Source: Paracoccus liaowanqingii
GTDB lineage: Bacteria > Pseudomonadota > Alphaproteobacteria > Rhodobacterales > Rhodobacteraceae
Length of the DNA: 64,000 nucleotides
Direction: 5' to 3'
Assembly: GCF_004683865.2 (NCBI RefSeq)
Contig: NZ_CP040762.1
Span: forward strand, 62,001-126,000
Shown here: piece after piece, positions 35,621 through 43,643 of the stretch
How the letters are laid out: every line of letters begins with the position of its first letter
How positions within the stretch are numbered: the first letter of the stretch is position 1
Notes under the pieces: model-generated
The model's input: the letters and a program-made list of their open reading frames with translations, nothing else
Told to the model about the DNA's origin: nothing
The model's database searches: none
Translations under genes and position numbers: made by a program

Positions 35621-35631
35621 CTGCAGTGCAG
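35621..35631 (-). promoter_or_regulatory. PhaR-type operator CTGCAGTGCAG
   Basis: Perfect palindrome within ATGCTGCAGTGCAGCAT, about 140 bases upstream of the hemerythrin-phasin copy 2. Confidence 0.6.
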
Positions 35632-35847
35632 CATAACACCTCTTGGTGACCTTCGGTTGCATAAAGCGGCCCTCTCTCGGAATAAGCCCATGTGGCCGTC
35701 AACCAGGACATGGTGAGCATTCGTCGCTGCGCCGTAGCTTGAGCCGGCGGGATGCCGCAGAACACTTTGGTTGGCTCATCTGCCGTCATCGCAACCTCCA
35801 TCAGCAGAGTGTTGCGACGACAGGTTGAGACCACCGTTGCCTTTTTC

Positions 35848-35885
35848 TGAAAACCCCGGCGCGATCCCTCGCCCCAGGGTTTTCA
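35848..35885. terminator. inverted repeat, possible terminator
   Basis: TGAAAACCC (35848-35856) and GGGTTTTCA (35877-35885). It lies downstream of the minus-strand gene pair at 35920-36485; no strong T run, so termination is uncertain. Confidence 0.35.
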
Positions 35886-35919
35886 GATTCATCACACCAA
35901 TATGGAGAGGAAGGCAGGG

Positions 35920-36156
35920 TCAAGGTTGAACTAGGGGCCACTTTCCGGGGTATGTTGGGGTCTCTAGACTCGACCACAGCAACTCCTCCCTGGCATGATG
36001 GCTCCGGATGCGGTCGTGCAGCCAGACTCCAAATTCGGCCATCGTGAAGGTTTTGGAGACCAGGGCTTCCGTTCCAGAAAGGAAAATGAGTTGCTCTACA
36101 TCGTCCAACTCCCTGACTGCCGCCATGACTAGATCTGCCGCCGTTGACATGCTCAT
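35920..36156 (-). CDS. hypothetical protein, 78 residues
   Basis: ATG 36156 has GGAGG at 6 bases and overlaps the stop of the upstream gene (ATGA). Helical N-terminus (ADLVMAAVRELDDVEQLIFL), then FGVWLHDRIRSHHAREELLW. No family recognised. The coupling suggests that it works with the product of 36153-36485. Confidence 0.6.
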   Translation of the reverse strand: MSMSTAADLVMAAVRELDDVEQLIFLSGTEALVSKTFTMAEFGVWLHDRIRSHHAREELLWSSLETPTYPGKWPLVQP

Positions 36157-36485
36157 GCCGCACCTCCAATCAGCCTACGGGCATCGGCCCAGAAATCCGG
36201 GTTCTTATATGCGTCAGGAAGGGCATGGATTCCGTAGCCGGTCCACACGATGATCTTCGCCACAAAGTCGAGCGGGATCTGGCAAGGCGCCGCCATTATG
36301 GTGCTCTCACGCTCATGTAGGCTGGTGTTTAAAGCCTTAGTCTCCTCATCCTCTCCGGTAGGACTAATATTGTAGACGGGACCCTCTTCTTTCCGCAAAT
36401 TCTCCCACTCGCGGAACAAGTTCATGATGGGTGTTTGGGTCGCAACCGCAGACAAGCCGCTATCAGTCGCGTAAATCGCGTTCAT
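36153..36485 (-). CDS. hypothetical protein, 110 residues
   Basis: Starts MNAIYATDSGLSAVATQTPI, contains a charged middle region and an aromatic C-terminus (KIIVWTGYGIHALPDAYKNP). The C-terminal part reads like proteins of phage or plasmid origin in alphaproteobacteria, but I cannot name a family. First gene of a two-gene unit, divergent from the ribbon-helix-helix gene at 36612. Confidence 0.6.
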   Translation of the reverse strand: MNAIYATDSGLSAVATQTPIMNLFREWENLRKEEGPVYNISPTGEDEETKALNTSLHERESTIMAAPCQIPLDFVAKIIVWTGYGIHALPDAYKNPDFWADARRLIGGAA

Positions 36486-36526
36486 GGGGGTTCCCTTTGG
36501 GCATGTTGCGCATCACAATTTGCGCT

Positions 36527-36540
36527 GATATCCTGATATC
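36527..36540. promoter_or_regulatory. palindromic repeat GATATC-CT-GATATC
   Basis: Two copies of GATATC separated by two bases in the 126-base divergent intergenic region. Ribbon-helix-helix repressors bind such paired short sites, so it may be the autoregulatory operator of the gene at 36612. Confidence 0.4.
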
Positions 36541-36611
36541 TTTAGAGAGGTGAACGCGTCAACAGAAATTCAATCAAAAGTTGAAGATCTAACAGGTTAT
36601 GTGGATGTCAA

Positions 36612-36776
36612 ATGCCTAAATTGAACGAAGCTGTTCTGGTGCGGATGAATGCTGATCTGGTCGAGATGCTGGACGAGTTCAGACGCAACCAACCAGACCT
36701 GCCAAGCCGTCCAGAGGCGGTTCGGCGTATCGTTTCAAAAGTACTTGCAAAAAAGGCCACCAGCGACGGCTTCTGA
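36612..36776 (+). CDS. small ribbon-helix-helix DNA-binding protein
   Basis: 54 residues: MPKLNEAVLVRMNADLVEML, then DEFRRNQPDLPSRPEAVRRI. The beta-strand (EAVLVRMNADL) followed by two helices with 'SRPEAVRRIV' is the ribbon-helix-helix (CopG/Arc-like) pattern. No toxin gene lies next to it on the same strand, so it is more likely a stand-alone repressor than an antitoxin. The palindrome at 36527-36540 lies upstream. Confidence 0.7.
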   Translation: MPKLNEAVLVRMNADLVEMLDEFRRNQPDLPSRPEAVRRIVSKVLAKKATSDGF

Positions 36777-37078
36777 CTGAGGAGCGGCAACTGGTGCAGC
36801 GAGGGAGCTGCAATTTGCGCTTCAGTGTTTTTGCGTACAGGTGACAGATGTCGTGTCAGGGTCCGTATCACCGTTCCCTTTTCCAACGACGGCGGTTGAT
36901 CCCCTTAGACAGCCCCATTTCGTCTTGGCGCATGACGGTGGCGGGGACCAGGCCGGGTCCTGATAAAGAGGACGAAGAGGATGGGCGTCCGAAGGCTTTC
37001 AGGTTTTTTCTGCAAGTCACACTCGCCGATGGTGTGAAATCGCTCGCGGATGACCTGCCTTTCGCTCAGAGGGGGTCC
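36777..37078. other. intergenic region, no gene recognised
   Basis: About 300 bases between the ribbon-helix-helix gene and the convergent DUF2934 gene; nothing recognised. Confidence 0.4.
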
Positions 37079-37534
37079 CTAACAGGACTGGAAGACGCGT
37101 GTTCGCTTCCAGTCTTCATCGGCCCCGCCTTCAGGGCTTCCTTCCTGCTGCCACAGAACATAGGCCCGTTCGCGCAGATGCTGGTCGAAAGCTCGGTGCC
37201 AATACTCTTCCGCACGCCCGTCAGGTTGCCCCTCCTGGTCCCACAGGGCATACGCCTGCTCGCGGACGGCCTGTTCCAGACCCGATTTTGTCTCGGATGT
37301 AGTGCCGATCTCATCGCCATAGGGCTGCATTCTGCCCCCGCGGCTTTGATGCAGTCGAGCCGTCAAGCTTGACAGTTGTGCAGCGGGGACCAGCTGTCCA
37401 TAGGCAGCGGCTTCCAATGCCTTGGCCTGATAATCAGCATCGGTGACGGCTCCACTGGCATCATCGAGTGTGACCGGATACGTGTGGAGTACACGTTTGT
37501 TGCTGTCGCAGACATCAATAAGACGCTCTGCCAT
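37079..37534 (-). CDS. protein with two DUF2934 motifs
   Basis: 151 residues from ATG 37534 (AAGGA at 9 bases). The C-terminal half has two tandem DUF2934 repeats: REQAYALWDQEGQPDGRAEE and RERAYVLWQQEGSPEGGADE, each ending with W near the C-terminal side. The N-terminal half (MAERLIDVCDSNKRVLHTYP) is not recognised. DUF2934 proteins are common on alphaproteobacterial accessory replicons; function unknown. Confidence 0.75.
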   Translation of the reverse strand: MAERLIDVCDSNKRVLHTYPVTLDDASGAVTDADYQAKALEAAAYGQLVPAAQLSSLTARLHQSRGGRMQPYGDEIGTTSETKSGLEQAVREQAYALWDQEGQPDGRAEEYWHRAFDQHLRERAYVLWQQEGSPEGGADEDWKRTRVFQSC

Positions 37535-37955
37535 GACCATATTCCTTTGACGGGTACCAAATTCTTTCTTGGCACCTGTCACAGCCTTACGCCTGATGGG
37601 CATGCATAGATACGTTAATCTCATAGGTTGTGCAAATTTATATTTTATCATGTTAAGATTGAAATATGGTCAGCCGCACTGTGATCCATGCTGCACTGAG
37701 GGACGAGCATCCCGTGGACTGTCGCCGAGTGTTGATTTGCCGGTTGAGGCTCCATCGGGCGGGGTGGCCAATATCCGTGGGGAAGACTTTTGCCGCTTTG
37801 GGATGCGCTTGAGGGCCGTGTCCCAGCAGTTGGTATAGGAAACCGCGCGCGGAGCCCCGGCGTAGCGTAGCGCGCGGCCGGTGGTGACGCTGGTGGTCAT
37901 CGCCGGTCTTCGGAATGGTTTGGGTTGCGCGGCCTTGAACCAGATGGAGATGACG
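37535..37955. other. region with decayed sequence, no gene recognised
   Basis: About 420 bases leading into the IS256 scrap. A frame with DLPVEAPSGGVANIRGEDFC (about 37735-37800) looks coding-like but I cannot place it. Confidence 0.3.
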
Positions 37956-38098
37956 ATGACCGACGAGAGAATGGCACTGATTGATCGATCAAGACGCAGG
38001 CCAACACGGATCTGATGCGCGAGATGCTGGCCTTTGCGGCCGACTGGATCATGGAGTTGGAGGTGGAGCTGCGCACCGGTGCGGTGAAGGGCAAGCGG
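37956..38098 (+). pseudogene. IS256-family transposase N-terminal scrap
   Basis: MTDERMALID, then after a frameshift ANTDLMREMLAFAADWIMEL and EVELRTGAVKGKRS, the conserved N-terminus of IS256/mutator transposases. The DDE domain is missing. Confidence 0.7.
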
Positions 38099-38230
38099 TC
38101 TTGCCCGGCGCACGCTGATCGAGGGCGCCTGGAGCTGCCGGATGCAGGCCCGTGTCAGCCCGAAGCTCCTTACCCGGCTGGAGGCGTTGCCTTAGATAGC
38201 TCGCAACATTGTATGCAAGGGGCAGCTCAG
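38099..38230 (+). pseudogene. IS110-family transposase scrap
   Basis: RRTLIEGAWSCRMQARVSPK, LLTRLEALP, a stop, then IARNIVCKGQLRMCQRY correspond to the region of IS110/IS116 transposases (RR-L-E-AW-YR-P---S ... IAWKAQ-RLCKRY) downstream of the second catalytic block. Joined directly to the IS256 scrap. Confidence 0.6.
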
Positions 38231-38463
38231 GATGTGCCAGCGCTACGAGGGAATGGCACTCTTGCAGGATGGCGAAACCTTCTACCCCCTGCTTGAAAAG
38301 CCTGTGTGACCCTGCGGCAGCGGCACGGAAACGAGTTTCTAGATATTCGAAGGACCGAGACGGCCACGGGCACCTTGGTCTGCGTTCCAGACCTACTGCT
38401 TGCCTGTCCAAACAACGCTGTCGCCGGGACTTTTCCCGCGACCATGACGAGACCTCCCTGCCG

Positions 38464-38781
38464 TCAGACTCGATTTGAAGACATGCCGCCAATCGGAAAC
38501 ATGTCCTCGCCATAGTGGGGCAGCTTGACGTGATGGGAACGGCACAGCCAGCGGACATCGAGAGGCTGATCATAGCGGTCGTGATGGGCGTCGACGACGC
38601 TCACCCCGCAGACCTCACAGGGCTGCTTCTGGAGCTGGCCAGACATGAGCGCGCGTTGCACGGCGAGATGTGCACGGTACTTGGAAAGATTGGCTCGGCG
38701 CCAGTTGGTCTGACGACTGTCACTTTTCAGAACAGGTGGTTTCTGATCCGGGGGCGTCTTCGCGTCCGGCTTGCGTGTCAT
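38464..38781 (-). CDS. small zinc-binding (HNH-like) protein
   Basis: 105 residues from ATG 38781 (GGAGG at 6 bases). The C-terminal half has CEVCGVSVVDAHHDRYDQPL and RWLCRSHHVKL: two Cys pairs/His as in HNH-type or phage zinc proteins (C-x2-C ... DAHH-DY--P--V-WLC--HH). The N-terminus is basic. Family members are frequent in phages and plasmids and may bind DNA; nuclease activity is not established. Confidence 0.7.
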   Translation of the reverse strand: MTRKPDAKTPPDQKPPVLKSDSRQTNWRRANLSKYRAHLAVQRALMSGQLQKQPCEVCGVSVVDAHHDRYDQPLDVRWLCRSHHVKLPHYGEDMFPIGGMSSNRV

Positions 38782-38866
38782 CTGGCCCTCCGGTGTTTCG
38801 CCATCCCGTGGCGGGATCGGCACCCAGGCTGCAGTGAACGTGCTGCAGCGCAAAGGCATGATACGA

Positions 38867-39724
38867 TCATCTTTCGGTGGTCCACAGCCGGAACCTGCGA
38901 TTGCCGGTCACTTCGCGGGTCAGACCGAGATCGTTCAGGCGCTTCAGCATGCGCTCGGCCGTAGGGCGGCTGATGCCAGCGCGCGTCTCCATCTCCATGG
39001 CCGAGACGAAGGGCCGGGCCGCCAGCACCGCGATGACCCGGGCGGCGTTGTCGCCCTTGATGCCGGCGGTGGCGGCCCGGGCCTGCTCGGACCAGGCACC
39101 GATGCGCAGGATCAGGGCCCGCGCCTCCTGCGCGCCGGCGCGCAGCGCGGCAAGATGTGTGGCCAATCGATCGGCGGGCGGACCATAGCCGGTCCAGACC
39201 CGCCGCCCATGCCGGCCGAAGGGGACGAAGCGCAGCCCCTCGGCCCCTGCCGCCATGTGGCGCGCCGACCAGACGGCAGGCTCGGCCACCTGCCCCGGCG
39301 GCGACAGCTCGGCCATGCGCCACAGGGCGAGAGCCGCAGGGCCGCGTGCCAGCGGGTGCAACGCCGTAAAGGCATCGACGGCCGCTAGGAACTCAACAGC
39401 CGCGCCATCGAATTCCCTGCCCTGGAGGCGCAGGTCCATGCTGGTCGCCGATGGCTCGTCGGATGCGGCGCGGCGGTGCAGACCCAGAAAGGCCGGCAGG
39501 TCCGCCAAGGCCCCCTGCCCTTCCAGCCGCCGGACCGCCCACCGCGCCAGACGCAACGCCTCCGGGTCGGATGCTGCGCGGGCCTCCATCAACTCGCGGC
39601 CGATCTCGTCACAACCCAGCATCAGCCCCTGCGCCAGCAGCATCGCCTCGACCTCGATGTAGACCAGGCGTTCGCGGGCCCCTGCGGCCTCCGCCGCGGG
39701 CAGCGCCAGCAAAGTGGCCTCTAG
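38867..39724 (-). pseudogene. DUF1612 / HTH protein (RHE_PE00001-type), N-terminus removed by IS701
   Basis: The frame ends at 38867 and is open up to the IS701 end. Residues show the DUF1612 pattern (LVYIEVEAMLLAQGLMLG, HHRRAA..., EFLAAVDAFTALHPLARG) and a C-terminal winged helix (MEMETRAGISRPTAERMLKR). The intact proteins are about 350-390 residues; about 100 N-terminal residues are missing and the apparent GTG start lies in the IS701 terminal repeat. The missing part is not found on the other side of the IS. Confidence 0.75.
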
Positions 39725-41169
39725 CACTACTTTGGCAGAATTTTGCTGATCCGATAATCTGCGGATTCACGGGAGGCGTTTTGGGTGATTCATAGGGAGC
39801 CAGCTTTGAGGGAGGCTGGCGGTTTATGGGGAACTGGCGGAGCGATCTGGAAACCTGGCTGGCGCCGTTTGTTGCGGCGCTTGGGCACAAGACGCGGGGG
39901 CGGATGTGTCCGGCCTATGTTGCCGGGCTCATTGGCCCGGGTGATCGCAAGAGCGTGCAGCCGATGGCGGCACGGGACGGGGCGGTCGGCTATGACCAAC
40001 TGCATCATTTCATCGCCGACGGGGTCTGGGACAGCGCGCCGCTGGAGGCGGTCTTGCTGGCCGAGGCCGACAGGCTGGTTGGTGGCGATGACGCCTTTCT
40101 GGTCATCGATGATACCTGTCTGCCGAAGAAGGGTGAACGCTCGGTCGGGGTTTCGCCGCAATATGCCTCATCGCTTGGCAAGACCGCGAATTGCCAGTCG
40201 CTGGTCTCGGTAACGCTGGCCTCGCGCGAGGTGCCGGTGGCGGTGGGGTTGCGGCTGTTTCTACCAGAGGTCTGGACCAACGATCCCGACCGCATGGCCC
40301 GGGCCCGGGTGCCGGACGATCGTCAAACGGCCCTGAGCAAACCTGAAATTGCCATCGAGGAGATCGACCGGGTGAGGGCTGCGGGTGTCCGCTTCGGCTG
40401 CGTGCTGGCCGATGCGGGTTACGGATCGAGCGGGCCTTTTCGCCAGGCCCTGAGCGCGCGCTCTCTCGCTTGGGCGGTCGGCCTGTCACGGCGCCAGAAC
40501 GTCTATCCGGCAGATGTCGGGCTGGTCTTTCCCGAGGCCGGGCGCGGCCGACGCCGCAAATATCACCTCCCAGACCGCTTTGCCGTTTCCGCCGAACAGA
40601 TGCTGGAGGACGAGAAATGGCGGAAGGTCAGCTGGAGGCGAGGGACCAAAGGCAGGCTGAATTGCCAGTTCGCCGCAACCCGTGTCCACATCGCCGATGG
40701 CCACCGACATCGCATGGCAGATGGCCGTGTGCAAGCCATGCCCGGTGACGAGGAGGTTTGGCTGATTGGCGAACGCCGTGCGACCGGCGAGCGGAAATAC
40801 TACGCCTCGAACCTGCCAGCCGACACCAACCTCAAGGCGCTTGCCGCCGCCGTCAAGGCCCGATGGATCTGCGAACAGGCGCATCAACAACTCAAGGAGG
40901 AGCTTGGTCTCGATCATTTCGAGGGACGGTCCTGGACGGGTATTCACCGACACGCGCTGATGACGATGATCGCCTACGCCTTCCTGCAATCCCGCCGCCT
41001 CAAGGCCGCGGGACGGAAAAAAAAGAGTCCCCGGACCGCCCCCGCAACCAACCATGCCAGCCGTCAGGCAAGCCATCCTCGACGCCTTCGCGAGACCACC
41101 ACCAGGACGCTGCCCTCATTGTGAAAGGCTCATCGCAGAACGCCCAGAAAAAATTCTGCCAAAGTAGTG
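39725..41169 (+). mobile_element. IS701-family element with CTAG target duplication
   Basis: Terminal repeats CACTACTTTGGCAGAATTTT (39725-) and, on the minus strand, CACTACTTTGGCAGAATTTT from 41169 are identical over 20 bases. CTAG flanks both sides (39721-39724 and 41170-41173), the target type of IS701. Confidence 0.9.
39826..41124 (+). CDS. IS701-family transposase, possible frameshift near the C-terminus
   Basis: 432 residues with LVIDDTCLPKKGERSVGVSP (first Asp), FGCVLADAGYGSSGPFRQAL (second Asp) and WICEQAHQQLKEELGLDHFE (Glu) of the DDE fold. At A8 (41017-41024) the frame leaves the usual path: in the +1 frame the C-terminus continues MPAVRQAILDAFARPPPG, RCPHCERLIAERPEKILPK, a zinc-finger-like tail ending in the terminal repeat (TAG 41165-41167), as in relatives. 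Either a one-base indel or slippage on the A run. Confidence 0.85.
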   Translation: MGNWRSDLETWLAPFVAALGHKTRGRMCPAYVAGLIGPGDRKSVQPMAARDGAVGYDQLHHFIADGVWDSAPLEAVLLAEADRLVGGDDAFLVIDDTCLPKKGERSVGVSPQYASSLGKTANCQSLVSVTLASREVPVAVGLRLFLPEVWTNDPDRMARARVPDDRQTALSKPEIAIEEIDRVRAAGVRFGCVLADAGYGSSGPFRQALSARSLAWAVGLSRRQNVYPADVGLVFPEAGRGRRRKYHLPDRFAVSAEQMLEDEKWRKVSWRRGTKGRLNCQFAATRVHIADGHRHRMADGRVQAMPGDEEVWLIGERRATGERKYYASNLPADTNLKALAAAVKARWICEQAHQQLKEELGLDHFEGRSWTGIHRHALMTMIAYAFLQSRRLKAAGRKKKSPRTAPATNHASRQASHPRRLRETTTRTLPSL

Positions 41170-41693
41170 CTAGGGTCTAGACTCATTGAGTTTCAGAGCC
41201 AGAACAGGACGGTTGCAGCCAAAGCGATAGCCGAAAGGTATGTCTCCGGGCACCTGTCGTAACGCGTGGCCACCCGCCTCCAGTCTTTCAGCCGACCGAA
41301 CATGATCTCGATGCGATTGCGCCTTTTGTAGCGGCGCTTATCGTATTTCACGGTCTTTTTGCGGGACTTCCGGCCGGGGATGCAGGCTTTTATGCCCTTG
41401 TCTTCCAACATTTCTCTCAGCCAGTCCGCGTCGTAGCCCCTGTCTGCCAAGAGCCAGTCGGCCTTCGGTAGGCTGCCCAGCAGCGCCGCCGCCCCCGTGT
41501 AGTCGCTGACCTGCCCTGCCGTCATGAAGAACCGGATCGGTCGGCCTTTCGCATCAGTGACGGCGTGCAGCTTTGTGTTCATGCCGCCCTTCGTTCGACC
41601 GATCTGGCGACCGCGCCCCCCTTTATGGATGGCCCGCCCCTCCCGCCGATCTCCGTGTAGGATGTCGGTGTTCAATGGAGGAAGGAGCGGACC

Positions 41694-42722
41694 ATGAGCA
41701 TTGTGATCGTTGGCATCGACCTAGGCAAGAACAGCTGCAGCATCGTCGGTCTCGACAGCCTGGGGACAGTGGTGGTGCGACGGCGATTGCGTCGTGACGG
41801 CGTCATCGCCTTCGCGTCGAAGCTGCCGGCCTGCATCATGGCCATGGAGGCGTGTTGCGGCGCTCATCACATGGGACGGTCGCTGGCAGCACTGGGGCAT
41901 GAGGTCCGGCTGATGTCGCCGGAATATGTCCGGCCTTACGTCAAGGCGCAGAAGAATGATGATCGCGACGCTGAGGCCATTGCCGAAGCGGCAACCCGAC
42001 CCACCATGCGCTTTGTCGAACTCAAGAGCGAGGAGCAACTCGACGTCCAGACGTTGCATCGGGTGCGGGATCGACTGGTCGGAGAACGCACGTCGCTGAC
42101 CAACCAGATCAGGAGCCTTCTGCTGGAACGGGGACATGTCGTAGCACAGGGCCATGCCCGGTTGCGCCACCTGCTCGCTGACATGCTCGACCCCGGCACG
42201 GGCAGCCTCAGTCCCCGCATGGCTTTCCTGCTCGGCGACATGCGCACGCGGTGGGACGAGCTTGACCGCCGCATTGCCGCTTTTGACGCCGAGTTCGCGG
42301 CCATGGCTCGGACCGATGAGCGAGCACGGCGGCTGACAAGCATTCCGGGCATCGGTGCGCTGAATGCCACCGCATTGGTCGCCGCTGTCGGCAACGCCGC
42401 GACATTCACGAAAGGACGCAATCTGGCCGCCTGGCTGGGTCTGGTGCCCAGGCAGGCGACAACAGGAGGCAAACCGAAACTGCTCGGGATCACGAAGCGC
42501 GGCAGTCGATACCTGCGCAAGATGCTGATCCAAGGCGCGCGATCTGCCATGCCAACACTGGCAAAAGCGAATTCTGCCGTAGGCGCCTGGCTGCGTGCAC
42601 TGCTTGTGCGCACCCATCCCAACGTCGCTGTTGTCGCCCTTGCTGCGAAGATGGCCCGCACTGTCTGGGCGCTTCTGCGGCACGGGCGAAACTATGAAGC
42701 CGTGCCGCAGGCGGCCGGTTGA
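41694..42722 (+). CDS. IS110-family (IS1111-type) DEDD recombinase
   Basis: 342 residues; ATG 41694 with GGAGGAAGGAG upstream. RuvC-like N-terminus IVGIDLGKNSCSIVGLD (first Asp), ACIMAMEACCGAHHMGRSLA (Glu), KAQKNDDRDAEAIAEAATRP (Asp pair), and a C-terminal Tnp_2 domain LTSIPGIGALNATALVAAVG with the Ser-containing segment PKLLGITKRGSRYLRKMLIQ. Works with a guide (bridge/seek) RNA in characterised relatives. Intact. Confidence 0.9.
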   Translation: MSIVIVGIDLGKNSCSIVGLDSLGTVVVRRRLRRDGVIAFASKLPACIMAMEACCGAHHMGRSLAALGHEVRLMSPEYVRPYVKAQKNDDRDAEAIAEAATRPTMRFVELKSEEQLDVQTLHRVRDRLVGERTSLTNQIRSLLLERGHVVAQGHARLRHLLADMLDPGTGSLSPRMAFLLGDMRTRWDELDRRIAAFDAEFAAMARTDERARRLTSIPGIGALNATALVAAVGNAATFTKGRNLAAWLGLVPRQATTGGKPKLLGITKRGSRYLRKMLIQGARSAMPTLAKANSAVGAWLRALLVRTHPNVAVVALAAKMARTVWALLRHGRNYEAVPQAAG

Positions 42723-42959
42723 GGAACACGCGCCCGTCTTGAACACAGCCGGGCGCAACGAGCTGCGAGTGGTGAAAGGAAGATGGCCTGACAGTTGATC
42801 GGCGTTGCAAAAACCTCCGGCGCAAAATGGCCCACTGAGGCCGGCCCCTTTATGAGGATTGTGACGCGCGGATCTCCATCTTGGCGGCGGCCTTTGTGCC
42901 GACATGCCGGATACGTTTGTGCAGACTGATCATGTCATCAAAAATTTCCGCTTGCAGAC
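42723..42959. ncRNA. candidate seekRNA/bridge RNA region of the IS1111-type element
   Basis: In IS1111-type elements the guide RNA is encoded in the noncoding end downstream of the recombinase gene. Here this side is about 240 bases long, while the upstream side has only about 55. I infer the RNA from position alone; boundaries, strand and structure are not resolved. Confidence 0.35.
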
Positions 42960-43351
42960 GGGGCGGGCCATACGTTTTGGCCCGCAGGCTGCAAGCCGTG
43001 CGATGCGCTTTCAGATAAGTCGCGTCGATCATGATCGTCTTCGGATCCGTGCCTTCAGCGGCCAGGCCCACCATGATCCGGGCGAAGACCCCGTTGTCGC
43101 TCCAACGCTTCCAGCGATTGTAGAGGGTCTTGGCCGGTCCGTATTCCCTCGGTGCATCGCACCATCTCAAGCCATTGCGATTGATGAAAATAATGCCGCT
43201 CAGGACACGCAGATCATCGACACGTGGCCGGCCATGGCTCTTGGGAAAGAAAGGGCGAAGCCGCGCCATCTGTGCTTCGGTCAGCCAGAACAAGTTGCTC
43301 ATTCATCAGGTCTCCTTGCAGAGCCTGAATCATGTCAAACGTCTGAAATCA

Positions 43352-43500
43352 ATGGGTCTAAAACCTACAACCGCGCACGCCGTCAGAGCTGCAATACAAC
43401 GATCGCTAGCTTCGTTTGCAACGCGGAGCCGGGAGCTTGGGATCACCCCAAGACGGTCGCAAAGTGGCGCAAGCAGGTCATCGACAGCCCTTGTGCGACC
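43352..43500 (+). pseudogene. IS481-like transposase N-terminal scrap
   Basis: MGLKPTTAHAVRAAIQRS, then ATRSRELGITP and, one frame on, KTVAKWRKQ: the N-terminal HTH of an IS481-type transposase with a frameshift. What follows up to 43640 (SHRAGDTSCYLDLIQRLIRK) is open but unplaced. Confidence 0.5.
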
Positions 43501-43643
43501 CCTCCGGTCACCATGAGCCATCGGGCCGGCGATACATCTTGCTATCTGGACCTGATCCAGCGCCTGATCCGCAAGATGTATGCCGAAAAGCCCGCCTGGT
43601 CGAAGACCAACAACCTGGCCGCCTCGACCCAAGACCCCTGACG

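Larger units (their letters stand above)
33141..35668. repeat. segmental duplication, copy 2 (phasin / hemerythrin-phasin locus)
   Basis: Near-identical to 16950-19480. The boundaries coincide with the hairpin region after the phasin and with the ACCTTCGGTTGC motif upstream of the hemerythrin-phasin. No IS flanks either boundary directly. Confidence 0.95.
41625..42974 (+). mobile_element. IS110-family element of the IS1111 type, nested in IS5
   Basis: The ends carry perfect 12-bp subterminal inverted repeats ATGGCCCGCCCC (41629-41640) and GGGGCGGGCCAT (42960-42971), a hallmark of IS1111-type elements. The transposase gene starts about 55 bases from the left repeat and leaves about 240 noncoding bases on the right. 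Exact ends are uncertain by a few bases since this family makes no clear duplication. Confidence 0.8.
41193..43302 (-). pseudogene. IS5-family transposase (IS427-like) split by an IS1111-type element
   Basis: N-terminal part (43302 to about 42975): LFWLTEAQMARLRPFFPKSH, GIIFINRNGLRWCDAPREYG, KTIMIDATYLKAHRTACSLR. C-terminal part (about 41625 to 41193): GRQIGRTKGGMNTKLHAVTD, WLLADRGYDADWLREMLEDK, RRNRIEIMFGRLKDWRRVAT. Together they make one DDE transposase; the break falls between SLRAK and KGGRGRQ, exactly at the ends of the inserted element. Confidence 0.9.

Noticed and set aside
36848..37372. 174-residue frame on the plus strand
   Set aside because: Antisense of the DUF2934 gene, which has the clear repeats and a ribosome binding site.
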